In this document: positions 19,092 to 26,795 of the stretch, one piece after another
Numbering within the stretch: position 1 is the first letter of the stretch
Layout of the letters: each line of letters starts with the position of its first letter
Source: Nitrospirota bacterium
Lineage (GTDB): Bacteria > Nitrospirota > Thermodesulfovibrionia > Thermodesulfovibrionales > Magnetobacteriaceae
Assembly (NCBI GenBank): GCA_015233895.1
Contig: JADFXG010000016.1
Coordinates: 1-61,972 of the forward strand
DNA: 61,972 nucleotides
Reading direction: 5' to 3'
Translations under genes and position numbers: made by a program
Notes under the pieces: generated by a model
Databases searched by the model: none
The model's input: only the letters and a program-made list of their open reading frames with translations
What the model was told of the DNA's origin: nothing

Positions 19092-20018
19092 TCACTGTTC
19101 AAACAAATCCAGTACAGAGGCCATATCAGCGGGGATTTCGCTTTCAAACTCAAGGAGTTTTTTTGTCACAGGATGGATAAACCCTAGCTGTGCTGCGTGA
19201 AGCATCTGTCTGGGTATTGCTACTGTAATCCCCTTTATCCTGATGCTGTCTTTATTGCCATAGCAGGTGTCACCTAAAAGTGGATGCCCTAGGGCTGAAA
19301 AGTGTACCCGTATCTGATGAGTTCGTCCGGTAGAGAGCCTCGCCTCAATCAGCGTTGCCCCGGCATATTGCCGCAAAACTCTCCAGTTTGTTACTGCAGC
19401 ACGGGGATACCTTGACCTTGTTGACATCTTCTTTCTGTCAGTTGTTGAACGGCCAACAGGGAGTGTCACAACACCCGCATTTTCTTTAAATTTGCCATAA
19501 ATCAACGCCTTGTAAGAACGGATAACTTCTTTATTTTTGAATTGCTCTGCTAAAGCATAATAGGACTCATCATCCAATGCTACTACCACAAGCCCAGAGG
19601 TGTCCTTATCTATCCTGTGCACAACACCCGGCCTAAGTGGTGCGCCCACTGTAGCATGAGTTTTTACTTTCATAGCAAGCGCATTCATAAGGGTGCCACT
19701 GCTATGGCCCGCCCCCGGATACATCGGCATATCAGGCGGTTTATTGACGACAACAACGTGATTGTCCTGATACACTATATCAATACATATGTCCTCAGGA
19801 ATTAATTGCTCAGTTTCGTCAGAGCTTGCATCTGAAACCGTTACCATCTCACCGGCTCTTAAACTGTACCCACACTTAACAGCAACATCATTTACCATGA
19901 CAGCATCTAAGCCAGAAAGTTTGCTGATTTTTGAACGGGTAAGGCCTGTCTTTTTTACTAAAAAAACGTCAAGTCTCTCTCCGGCATCGGCAGGTTCTAT
20001 TGTAAAACAGTGTTCCAT
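19092..20018 (-). CDS. RluA/RluD-family 23S rRNA pseudouridine synthase
   Basis: Isomerises specific uridines in RNA to pseudouridine, most likely in 23S rRNA helix 69 if it is a true RluD. Residues about 10-70 are an S4 RNA-binding domain (RLDVFLVKKTGLTRSKISKL). The catalytic domain has the family motif GVVHRIDKDTSGLVVVAL with the catalytic Asp, and TGRTHQIRVHFSALGHPLLGD without its last residue also matches. At 308 residues the length is normal for RluD. The ATG at 20018 is 30 bases downstream of the unknown gene, so it is probably in the same minus-strand unit as the ParA-like ATPase. Confidence 0.93.
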   Translation of the reverse strand: MEHCFTIEPADAGERLDVFLVKKTGLTRSKISKLSGLDAVMVNDVAVKCGYSLRAGEMVTVSDASSDETEQLIPEDICIDIVYQDNHVVVVNKPPDMPMYPGAGHSSGTLMNALAMKVKTHATVGAPLRPGVVHRIDKDTSGLVVVALDDESYYALAEQFKNKEVIRSYKALIYGKFKENAGVVTLPVGRSTTDRKKMSTRSRYPRAAVTNWRVLRQYAGATLIEARLSTGRTHQIRVHFSALGHPLLGDTCYGNKDSIRIKGITVAIPRQMLHAAQLGFIHPVTKKLLEFESEIPADMASVLDLFEQ

Positions 20019-20048
20019 TAGCTGTAATAGAACTTATGCACGGAACTT

Positions 20049-20693
20049 TTAAAGGTTGGCAAGAAGGAGTTCTTTCAGACGTCTCAGAGCTTGTATCAGA
20101 GCTCCGGTTCTTCGTAGAAGTTTGTGGATTATTTCATTTTTACTTATTTTGTTTAATAGTGCTATAACCAGCATCTTTGCAGTTATCACGTAGTTATCTT
20201 CATCTGTTATTTCACAAATTTTTGCCAGATCATACTTGTCAATTTTCTTTAAAAAATTAACCAGATTCTTGTTTTCAACTGAAACCTGTTCGATAACCTC
20301 AAGACAGTCAAGGCTGATGTTTGACTTCAGGACAAACTTTAAACTCTCCTTCATCTGAGGAGTTATGTTCCTTGCTATGAAATCATCCGGATTCTCTGGC
20401 ATTGCAGTATGTAAGGAATCATCATTACCTTCTGAGAGGTTATCTGTTTCATCAGCCATGACAGCAGCTTTTAATTTGTCCACTGCATCATCTAAAAGAG
20501 CACTTTCGGTGGTTGATAAGTCCTTATATGTAATGGTCTTACCGGAGTCCTTTAGTTTATTTACCGGACTTTTCAATTTCACAACGGAGCCCTTTCCACC
20601 ACTCTTCGCTGCTTTATGAGTTTCGGCTTTCTTGTTTTGTTTTTTTAAGCGGGAGCCGCCATCAATCATCAATTTTTTTATTTTATTCGGCAC
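20049..20693 (-). CDS. Unknown protein translationally coupled to ParA-like ATPase
   Basis: No family is recognised. The 214-residue product starts with a very basic stretch (residues 1-65, rich in Lys with low-complexity KKQNKKAETHKAAKSGGKG), then an acidic middle (about 85-110), then a predicted helical C-terminal half with repeated Leu and Lys/Arg, ending in LLRRTGALIQALRRLKELLL. There is no membrane segment. The GTG at 20693 lies inside the end of the ParA-like gene (16-base overlap) and is preceded by GGAAGGAAG. The size, charge layout and coupling suggest an adaptor that regulates or tethers the ATPase, as ParB/McdB-type partners do. That role is inference only. Confidence 0.7.
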   Translation of the reverse strand: MPNKIKKLMIDGGSRLKKQNKKAETHKAAKSGGKGSVVKLKSPVNKLKDSGKTITYKDLSTTESALLDDAVDKLKAAVMADETDNLSEGNDDSLHTAMPENPDDFIARNITPQMKESLKFVLKSNISLDCLEVIEQVSVENKNLVNFLKKIDKYDLAKICEITDEDNYVITAKMLVIALLNKISKNEIIHKLLRRTGALIQALRRLKELLLANL

Positions 20694-21445
20694 TGTATCG
20701 AAACTTCCTTCCCAAATTTAGTAAAATTATCAGAAGCCTGCGCTCCCCGAGGAAAGTCAAACACCGGAATACCAGCCATCTGTGCCTGATTGATTGATTC
20801 CCTTTCATATATTTTGGTTTTCAATATTCTGTCCTTATAGTCAGAGAGTTTTTCCTCTATGACCTCATTTGTTAGTCTTGCGGCCTTTTTTACTCTCGAT
20901 AACACAATGCTCCAGTTATCATCCAGTGCACCCTCTCTGACCTCCTTCAATTTCAGAATAAAATCAGCCAGACCGTCTATGGACCGGCTTGAGGGTTCAC
21001 ACGGTATAAGGCAATAATCCACCACCATAAGCGTGTTTTCAATAAGCGGGCCCAGTGACGGCGGACAGTCTATAATTACCAGATTGTAGGTTTTGTTTTT
21101 ATAAATTGAATCCATTGATTTCATAAGACGGCGTTCACGCTTAAAAGAATTATAAAGTGTCTCATTAACAAGACTTAAGCGTATGTTAGCAGGAGCAATA
21201 TCGAGATTCTTTACAGGAGTTTTCTGTATTATGTTAGAAATATCCTCTTGATTTGAAAGGATATCAGCCATCGAACGGTCATTGTATCCAACCTCCACGC
21301 CTATGCCTGGTGCTACGTGTCCCTGCGGGTCCATATCAACAAGCAGAACCTTGAGCTTTTTTCTAGCAAAATAAGTTCCCAGATTAATTGTCAACGACGT
21401 CTTGCCTGTACCACCTTTGTGGTTAGCTAGGCATATGGTTACCAA
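20678..21445 (-). CDS. ParA/Soj-like P-loop ATPase
   Basis: ParA-family ATPase; relatives bind DNA non-specifically when ATP-bound and position chromosomes, plasmids or protein complexes. Residues 10-17 KGGTGKTS form the deviant Walker A with the signature lysine. VDMDPQGH and the later VIIDCPPS are the A' and Walker B motifs. At 255 residues it matches Soj-type proteins without an N-terminal HTH. The start is TTG at 21445 with AGAGGGGG upstream. The following overlapping gene is an unknown, not a ParB. Two parS-like sites lie 7 kb away. It may serve chromosome segregation or place chemotaxis/flagellar assemblies; the sequence cannot decide. Confidence 0.9.
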   Translation of the reverse strand: MVTICLANHKGGTGKTSLTINLGTYFARKKLKVLLVDMDPQGHVAPGIGVEVGYNDRSMADILSNQEDISNIIQKTPVKNLDIAPANIRLSLVNETLYNSFKRERRLMKSMDSIYKNKTYNLVIIDCPPSLGPLIENTLMVVDYCLIPCEPSSRSIDGLADFILKLKEVREGALDDNWSIVLSRVKKAARLTNEVIEEKLSDYKDRILKTKIYERESINQAQMAGIPVFDFPRGAQASDNFTKFGKEVSIQCRIK

Positions 21446-21483
21446 ACAGCATCCCCCTCTGCACAGATTTATATATCAACCTT

Positions 21484-21513
21484 ATAGTAACAAAAATTTG
21501 CAGTAGCTGTCAA
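21484..21513 (-). promoter_or_regulatory. Candidate sigma-70 promoter for the ParA-like operon
   Basis: On the minus strand a perfect TTGACA (21513-21508) is followed by 18 bases and TACTAT (21489-21484), about 40 bases before the TTG start. Confidence 0.5.
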
Positions 21514-21553
21514 TAACACTTTGAATTTAAGCAAATTATGTTTAGTGCATCAC

Positions 21554-21757
21554 TTAAACGCGCACATCAACAATATTACCGGTTCCTTCAGGGTTCTGCG
21601 CATTTTGTGCCTGCGGCTGGCCTGCTGCCATTGAACTTTGCACTAATTTCAAAGCCATCTGACCCTCGGCTTTCATTTGATCCAGAGCTTTTTTAGCTAC
21701 CAACATGCCCTGCTGAGCACCAAGTGAAGCCGAAATATTTGCTCCGCTTACATCCAT
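21554..21757 (-). CDS. YjfB-family putative motility protein
   Basis: Small 67-residue protein of the YjfB type, a family annotated as putative motility proteins and often found among flagellar genes. The short helical layout with GAQQGMLVAKKALDQMKAEG and a disordered Gln/Pro tail ending in VDVRV fits. GGGGGTGACGG precedes the ATG at 21757. A sigma-28-like promoter upstream supports expression with late flagellar and chemotaxis genes. The molecular function of the family is unknown. It lies between the ParA-like operon and the divergent phage-like cassette. Confidence 0.75.
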   Translation of the reverse strand: MDVSGANISASLGAQQGMLVAKKALDQMKAEGQMALKLVQSSMAAGQPQAQNAQNPEGTGNIVDVRV

Positions 21758-21813
21758 TTAACCGTCACCCCCTGTTGTTAGCAATAAAGATCTACCGTAA
21801 AGTCTTTAATCCT

Positions 21814-21841
21814 CTATCGGTTGATCGGAGCACAAACTTTA
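21814..21841 (-). promoter_or_regulatory. Sigma-28 (FliA)-like promoter of the YjfB-type gene
   Basis: On the minus strand TAAAGTTT (21841-21834), identical to the enterobacterial -35 consensus, is followed by 12 bases and ACCGATAG (21821-21814), against the consensus GCCGATAA. The spacer is one base longer than the usual 11. Transcription would begin around 21806, some 50 bases before the ATG. Confidence 0.55.
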
Positions 21842-21972
21842 ATTTATGAAAATTTTTTCTTTTAACAATCAATTTTTTTTGGCTGTTTATCAGTTTTTAC
21901 ACAAAACCAATTCAAGATTGTAAATAATTATGTATGAGTACACGTAAAAAAAAAAGGAAGGGTTAAGTAACA

Positions 21973-22350
21973 GTGATAAAATTAGGTGACGTAATATTGC
22001 CAAATGACTTGACATGGCCTAACTGGTTTGAGTGGACAGGGATATCTGAGACAGTGGAAAGAACTCTCAGCGGTGACGTCGTTATTTATGGAACTGAGAT
22101 TACCGGACAAATCATAGACCTTACCAGTGGCAGCGATTACGGATGGATTACGTACAAGGACTTAAAGATGCTTGTTGATATGGCAAGTGTTTATGGAGAG
22201 ACTTATGAGCTTAATTATAATGGAGATACATTTACCGTGCGCTTTCGCCATGAAGATTCCCCTGTTTTAGAGTTTACGCCGGTAACAGATGCGGCTGAGT
22301 TCATAGACAATGACTATTTCTACGGTGTTATAAAGCTTATGGAGGTCTGA
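21973..22350 (+). CDS. Phage tail-like protein, small
   Basis: 125-residue protein resembling a small conserved protein of tailed-phage morphogenesis modules: IKLGDVILPNDLTWPNWFEW, SETVERTLSGDVV and a C-terminal FTVRFRHED block are the features I recognise from that family. It would be a structural or assembly component near the tail tip; its precise role is not established. The start is GTG at 21973 with AAGGAAGGG upstream. Its TGA overlaps the ATG of the next gene (TGATG), so the two are translationally coupled. No membrane segment is seen. This is recognition by pattern without an alignment. Confidence 0.65.
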   Translation: MIKLGDVILPNDLTWPNWFEWTGISETVERTLSGDVVIYGTEITGQIIDLTSGSDYGWITYKDLKMLVDMASVYGETYELNYNGDTFTVRFRHEDSPVLEFTPVTDAAEFIDNDYFYGVIKLMEV

Positions 22351-22955
22351 TGAAAGAAAGTATTGTATGGGGTGATAACTGTGACGACAGTAAAATCATT
22401 AGTTATTTTGACACAATTAAAGGCGCGCAGGTTACAATTGTGCGACGTGAAACAAACGTGGGGTTAGCAACCCCAGGCATATTGAGCGATGTCTTAGAGA
22501 GTATCAGTTTTTGCTTTAAAAGCAACCCGTTCCCATTTTCAGAAATCATAAATCTTGGAAATGGACTGTTCCCATCTCATATGAAGGCATCTATTGCAGC
22601 AGAAAACACAGATACAAACATGATTGGCGTATTTGAATACTACGATGCAAGGCGGATGGCTACAATTAGCTTTTTATATAACGCTGGTTTAGAGACTAAA
22701 CCCGTGATAGCACTTCAAATATTATTTGATACGCGGTATCCGGTATCACTGTCGTCAATTTTCAGTGTTGAACAGAAAACCTTTATAGGAATGCCTCGCG
22801 GCTTTAGAGGTGTACCAGTTTCACAATTTGAGGGGTCAGCGACCCCCGTGTCTGTAGCTCTGAAAAAAGGTTGCAGCGGCTGTGGCAAAGGGAGTGTCAG
22901 TTTAGAAAATGTAGTAGATAAAGGAGGAGTAACAAATGTCAGTAACAAGGAGTGA
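22350..22955 (+). CDS. Unknown protein in the phage tail-like cassette
   Basis: No family recognised for this 201-residue protein. It lacks a signal peptide or membrane segment and ends with a Cys-Gly cluster (KKGCSGCGKGSVS). Translation is coupled to the preceding gene by the TGATG overlap. Its 3' end overlaps the next gene, whose strong AAAGGAGGAG ribosome site lies inside this frame. Position suggests a phage tail or baseplate accessory component. Two perfect 15-base hairpins (22460-22474 and 22832-22846) lie inside the coding sequence. Confidence 0.6.
   Translation: MKESIVWGDNCDDSKIISYFDTIKGAQVTIVRRETNVGLATPGILSDVLESISFCFKSNPFPFSEIINLGNGLFPSHMKASIAAENTDTNMIGVFEYYDARRMATISFLYNAGLETKPVIALQILFDTRYPVSLSSIFSVEQKTFIGMPRGFRGVPVSQFEGSATPVSVALKKGCSGCGKGSVSLENVVDKGGVTNVSNKE
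22460..22474. repeat. Small palindrome copy 1 (6-base stem, AGC loop)
   Basis: GGGGTTAGCAACCCC is a perfect hairpin of 6 base pairs with a 3-base loop, inside the 201-residue phage-like gene. A variant with a compensating stem change lies at 22832. Confidence 0.5.
22832..22846. repeat. Small palindrome copy 2 (6-base stem, AGC loop)
   Basis: GGGGTCAGCGACCCC has the same stem length and the same AGC loop as copy 1. One stem pair changes from T-A to C-G, preserving pairing. Confidence 0.5.
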
Positions 22956-24330
22956 TATATCTTATGTTAAACCGGCAACTGTAACCGACACAACAGCAAA
23001 CGGAGGGAGGGCTGGATATACTACAATAACAAACCGTCAAAAGCATAACCTGTTTCCGCGCGTAACACGGCCGGAACGTATTGATGGAAAGACTCGGTAT
23101 CGGAAGTTCTTTTTGTGGAATAAAAACAGCAGCGGCGAAACTGCAGCCTCAGTGCTGTCTTACTTAATCTTTCCATCCCCGGCTGGAGACAGATTTTACA
23201 TAGCGGCAGGTACTCAGTCAGATACACAAAATGATCTCGACTCAAGCTACAACTGGGCAGGCGGAGGCTCCCTTAACTCGGCTATTACAGCCGGAGCACA
23301 ACAGATATCCATCCTGTTTGAAAACAATGATTTCTACATTGACAACGGACAGGTAATTGTTATAAACAGCCACTTTCTGACATCGCAGACAATGGACTCT
23401 GATGTTAAAGCCTTTGACTCAGTTTATTATAATGGCTCCAGGTGGATAAAACAAACCCCGTCAGACACCGAAGATGAAGATATGTATCCGTACGGAACAT
23501 ATCTGGGCAGCAACAAGGTATTTAGCTATAACACAAATGGAAACCTTGAATACCTTACATCGCAAAATAACAGCCACAGCGCCGAGGTTTTAGGCGCTGG
23601 TACGGGTTCCCAAACTTCTTTTACCGGCACAGTATCACATACGCCGGTTAAACAATCCACTGTAGTCATAAAATATTCAATTGGGAGCGTGCAATATCAA
23701 GCCACAACAAACAGTTCAGGTACGATTTCAGGGACATCCATAAGTTCAGGTACGATTTCAAATGCCGGAGTATATTCAATAACATTTTCAACAGCACCTG
23801 ATAACAGCACAAATGTAACTGCTGACTACACAGAACAGTCATGGAGTTGGAGCGGAAATGTGTTAACGGTTAAAACTGTGGAACAGGTTGCTAATAGCTA
23901 CAGCACATCAGGTACGTACAGTGCTGTGGGACTTTCACTGGGAGATATAAAAACTTCTGCAGACAACAAATCAATATCGGGTTCTGGAACGTTTGACTTA
24001 ACGAAACTGACACTCGACAATGAGGGCACAATCGAGGACACATGGACTTTTACTTTTACATCAGCAACAGCGTTTACATGTTCGGGTACATATGCAGGCA
24101 GTGTTGGCACAGGTAGCATTAACTCTACGTTTACGCCTAATAATGGCAACGTTGCTAAGAAGTACTTCTCAGTCCCTACAAATGCCTGGGGCGGTACATG
24201 GGCAACAAATGACACGATGCAATTTAAGACACATCCTTCAAAATCGGCTCTCTGGCTTAAAGAGATAGTGCCGGCAGGCACATCTGCCTATTCAGAAAAC
24301 GGGGTGTGCATGGAATTGTACGTAGAATAG
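22936..24330 (+). CDS. Phage structural-like protein, possible tail fibre or tip component
   Basis: 464-residue protein. Its first ~100 residues (TATNGGR-like segment, HNLFPRVTRPERIDGKTRYR, then FFLWNKN) resemble a conserved structural protein of Mu-like tailed phages. The middle and C-terminal parts are rich in Ser, Thr, Gly and Asn and appear beta-rich, as in fibres or tip proteins. Residues about 258-277 contain two 10-residue repeats encoded by a 30-base duplication. It starts at ATG 22936 after AAAGGAGGAG and overlaps the previous gene by 20 bases. No holin, terminase, capsid or integrase genes accompany it here, so this is a partial module. It converges with the secreted-protein genes. 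Confidence 0.62.
   Translation: MSVTRSDISYVKPATVTDTTANGGRAGYTTITNRQKHNLFPRVTRPERIDGKTRYRKFFLWNKNSSGETAASVLSYLIFPSPAGDRFYIAAGTQSDTQNDLDSSYNWAGGGSLNSAITAGAQQISILFENNDFYIDNGQVIVINSHFLTSQTMDSDVKAFDSVYYNGSRWIKQTPSDTEDEDMYPYGTYLGSNKVFSYNTNGNLEYLTSQNNSHSAEVLGAGTGSQTSFTGTVSHTPVKQSTVVIKYSIGSVQYQATTNSSGTISGTSISSGTISNAGVYSITFSTAPDNSTNVTADYTEQSWSWSGNVLTVKTVEQVANSYSTSGTYSAVGLSLGDIKTSADNKSISGSGTFDLTKLTLDNEGTIEDTWTFTFTSATAFTCSGTYAGSVGTGSINSTFTPNNGNVAKKYFSVPTNAWGGTWATNDTMQFKTHPSKSALWLKEIVPAGTSAYSENGVCMELYVE
23713..23760 (+). repeat. In-frame 30-base direct repeat in the phage structural-like gene
   Basis: AGTTCAGGTACGATTTCA occurs at 23713-23730 and again at 23743-23760, a period of 30 bases that adds ten residues (SSGTIS repeated). 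It is a recent in-frame tandem duplication in a Ser/Thr/Gly-rich stretch. Confidence 0.85.
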
Positions 24331-24362
24331 TATAATGAGGGAGAGGTCATTATACTCTCCCT
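24331..24362 (+). terminator. Overlapping inverted repeats after the phage-like cassette
   Basis: Directly after the stop, TATAATGA (24331-24338) pairs with TCATTATA (24347-24354), and AGGGAGAG (24338-24345) can pair with CTCTCCCT (24355-24362). The two stems are mutually exclusive. No clean T-run follows, so termination is possible but unproven. It lies between convergent genes. Confidence 0.4.
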
Positions 24363-24405
24363 TAACCCCTCTTTCTCTTACAAATCTGGAATAATTCCTG
24401 TTAAT

Positions 24406-24885
24406 CTAAAAACCATAGTGATTACCGTCATTACAAGTATATCCAGCAAGATTGCGTTTAGGATTGGTAGTGCCCTGAAAACATGACATCCCTAATGATT
24501 CACATGTTACAGAGTTACCGGTTATTTCCATTTTCAGGCCATATGAGATACTACTACCGCTTGTATCACCTGCTATATTAACTGAGGTTGAACCTGATTG
24601 AATACTTTGGCCTGTGAAAGTTAATAGTGCTGTTTGTTTGCCTGATATAGAAATTGTTGTTGAATTAGCAATCTGAGCAGGCGATGTGGATGAATTATTA
24701 GACATTACTGTGAAGGCGGCTGTAGCGCTGCCTGTTGTAGTGTTTGAGAGCCAGCAGTAAGTAACTGAATTGGTATGAGTATTCAAAAAAGGTAAATTGT
24801 ACGTTGCGGTGCCTGCTTTTACATCCATTTGCCAGGATGTAAAAATAATTAAGGTTTGTATCATAATTATAAGAATTTTTAGCAT
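24406..24885 (-). CDS. Secreted stand-alone copy of the protease C-terminal domain
   Basis: A 159-residue exported protein. Residues 1-25 look like a Sec signal peptide (MLKILIIMIQTLIIF, then a VKAG cleavage region). The mature part matches the C-terminal ~145 residues of the neighbouring protease almost block for block: YNLPFLNT, TYCWLSNT, FTVMSNNSS, and CESLGMSCFQGTT followed by a GYTCND ending. Conserved cysteines suggest disulphides outside the cytoplasm. AGGAGG precedes the ATG at 24885. It lies 21 bases downstream of the protease gene and probably shares its transcript. The function is unknown; it could be a binding module released without the enzyme. Confidence 0.8.
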   Translation of the reverse strand: MLKILIIMIQTLIIFTSWQMDVKAGTATYNLPFLNTHTNSVTYCWLSNTTTGSATAAFTVMSNNSSTSPAQIANSTTISISGKQTALLTFTGQSIQSGSTSVNIAGDTSGSSISYGLKMEITGNSVTCESLGMSCFQGTTNPKRNLAGYTCNDGNHYGF

Positions 24886-24906
24886 AGCAAGCCTCCTGCT
24901 TTAATA

Positions 24907-26691
24907 TTAAAAATCGTAATGGTTTTTGTTGTCATTACAGGTATATCCCTTAAGGTTTCTTCTGGGGCTGGTAGTGCCCTGAAAACATGACATCCCTATT
25001 GATTCACATGTAGCATCTGTGCCGATTGTTGTTAAGAGCATTTTAAGCGCATAAGATATGCTGTTTCCGCTTATGTCGTTTGATAAATCAACAGATGTTG
25101 CGCCTGATGTAATACTTAGACCATTGAAAGTTAACATTGTAGTTTTTTTCCCGGCTATGAAAATATTTGTTGAACTAGCAGTCTGAGACGGCAATGCAGA
25201 TGAGTTGTTTGACATAACAGTAAAGGTCGCGGTAGCGGTTTCCGTCAGGGTGTTTGAAAGCCAACAGTAAGTGGCTACATTGGAATTTGTATTTAAAAAC
25301 GGTATGTTGTATGTGACTGAGGAACCGGCATTATTAGCTGAAGATGAGTTAAGATACGCGGAAAGCCCATAGTTGTAGTATGATTTTGCAAACTTACCAT
25401 AAATAGCAATTCTGGTAGAGCTGTTACAGGAGTTGGATGTATCACTGCCATACAATTGACCGACAATTTTACCGGATGACTTTAACATAAGAGGGGAGCC
25501 GGATGACCCATTTTCAATTATCCCTGAGGTAAAATTTATTGTTGCAAAACCTTCATTATTTATGCCACTCCATAAAATAGAAGTTGAGTAAACTGAGCCC
25601 TCGGCAATTCTTTCATAACTGCCCTTCGGATAATGAATACCATCCACTGTTTCGCTAATATCGTTAGTAGTCCAGCCAAGATAATATGTGCCCGCAGGAG
25701 GGTTGCTATGAAGCTTAAGTAGCGTAAAGTCAGTGCCGTCAGAAGCAGATGTGCCTGCAATATAATCAGAACCATCTACCCATGATGTATTTGAAATACT
25801 TGGTACTGTACCGTTACATAAACTGGTTCTGTAACCGAAATAGGCAACAAGAGTGCTGGCTTCTGTGCCGGAGGATATACAATGGTTGGCTGTGAGAAAC
25901 CAGTTTGTGTTAGAGGCGGCTGTGTCGGCTATCATGGAGCCTGAGCAAAGGTAGCCACCGTCGCTTTTTTCAAAATAAATTAAAGCCACTGCGTTTTTAT
26001 ATGATGCGGCTGTCGAGGATGAGCAATTTACGTCAACATTACAAGAGAGCTCTGAGGAGTTTGTGCCCGTACTTAGAGGATTAATAAAACCATAACTTAT
26101 TTTATCAATAACAAGGTCTGAGACATCGGCAAAATTGTCTCCCACTACCTCTACAAAAAGAAAATCCCCTGCTACCGGAGGTCCCCAGAATCCGTCCCCC
26201 TTATGTTTGGTGCTATTGTCTGTCACAGGCCCGCGTGCCGAGGACTGTCCATCCACACCATAAATAAACACGCTGACATTTGATGGAATTGTTAAAAAGT
26301 GTGGCCTGATAAACACAGCATCCTTAGCATAGATGGCTACGCGCTTTGAACTTAAACCGCCCTTTGTTTGTAATTGTCTCATATATGGTGTAAACATAGA
26401 CTTGCCAGCCTCTGGTATATCAATATGAGTGGAAACCTGGTACTGTTTAGTTTCCGTAGAGGATTCAGATTTCAGTTTATTCACCTTATCAGTTGGAATA
26501 GGTATCGTTAACGTTTCAGAGGGTTGTCTTTGAGTGTTAAAATTAAGTGTTTGTATGTAAGGATCAGCCTTTACAGGCGCAGAGGTAACCCGTCTGCTTG
26601 GTGAGGTGCTTATAGCCTCAGCATAAGCTGCCGGTATTAAAAAAAGCGCAATTAAAAAAGCCGTTAATTGGCAGTTTCTACTAAATATCAT
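24907..26691 (-). CDS. Secreted trypsin-like serine protease with Cys-rich C-terminal domain
   Basis: Exported endopeptidase of 594 residues. A Sec signal peptide is seen at 1-24 (TAFLIALFLIPAAYA). Residues about 60-205 form an N-terminal domain of unknown type. The protease domain (about 210-445) has His270 in NWFLTANHC, Asp321 in DFTLLKL and Ser397 in NGSSGSP, a complete catalytic triad. Residues about 455-594 are the domain duplicated in the next gene, containing CESIGMSCFQGTT and GYTCND. Several cysteines suggest disulphide bonding in the periplasm or outside. It could degrade external protein or process surface proteins. The gene is oriented against the phage-like cassette, and no inhibitor gene is evident. 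Confidence 0.9.
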   Translation of the reverse strand: MIFSRNCQLTAFLIALFLIPAAYAEAISTSPSRRVTSAPVKADPYIQTLNFNTQRQPSETLTIPIPTDKVNKLKSESSTETKQYQVSTHIDIPEAGKSMFTPYMRQLQTKGGLSSKRVAIYAKDAVFIRPHFLTIPSNVSVFIYGVDGQSSARGPVTDNSTKHKGDGFWGPPVAGDFLFVEVVGDNFADVSDLVIDKISYGFINPLSTGTNSSELSCNVDVNCSSSTAASYKNAVALIYFEKSDGGYLCSGSMIADTAASNTNWFLTANHCISSGTEASTLVAYFGYRTSLCNGTVPSISNTSWVDGSDYIAGTSASDGTDFTLLKLHSNPPAGTYYLGWTTNDISETVDGIHYPKGSYERIAEGSVYSTSILWSGINNEGFATINFTSGIIENGSSGSPLMLKSSGKIVGQLYGSDTSNSCNSSTRIAIYGKFAKSYYNYGLSAYLNSSSANNAGSSVTYNIPFLNTNSNVATYCWLSNTLTETATATFTVMSNNSSALPSQTASSTNIFIAGKKTTMLTFNGLSITSGATSVDLSNDISGNSISYALKMLLTTIGTDATCESIGMSCFQGTTSPRRNLKGYTCNDNKNHYDF

Positions 26692-26795
26692 ATTAAAGCC
26701 TCAATTTTAATGTTACAAGCTATGGAACCGTATCACGGAGATATAGTAATTGTACTGTGCTCACACTTTAAATTCGGCAGAAAGTATAAAATTCT

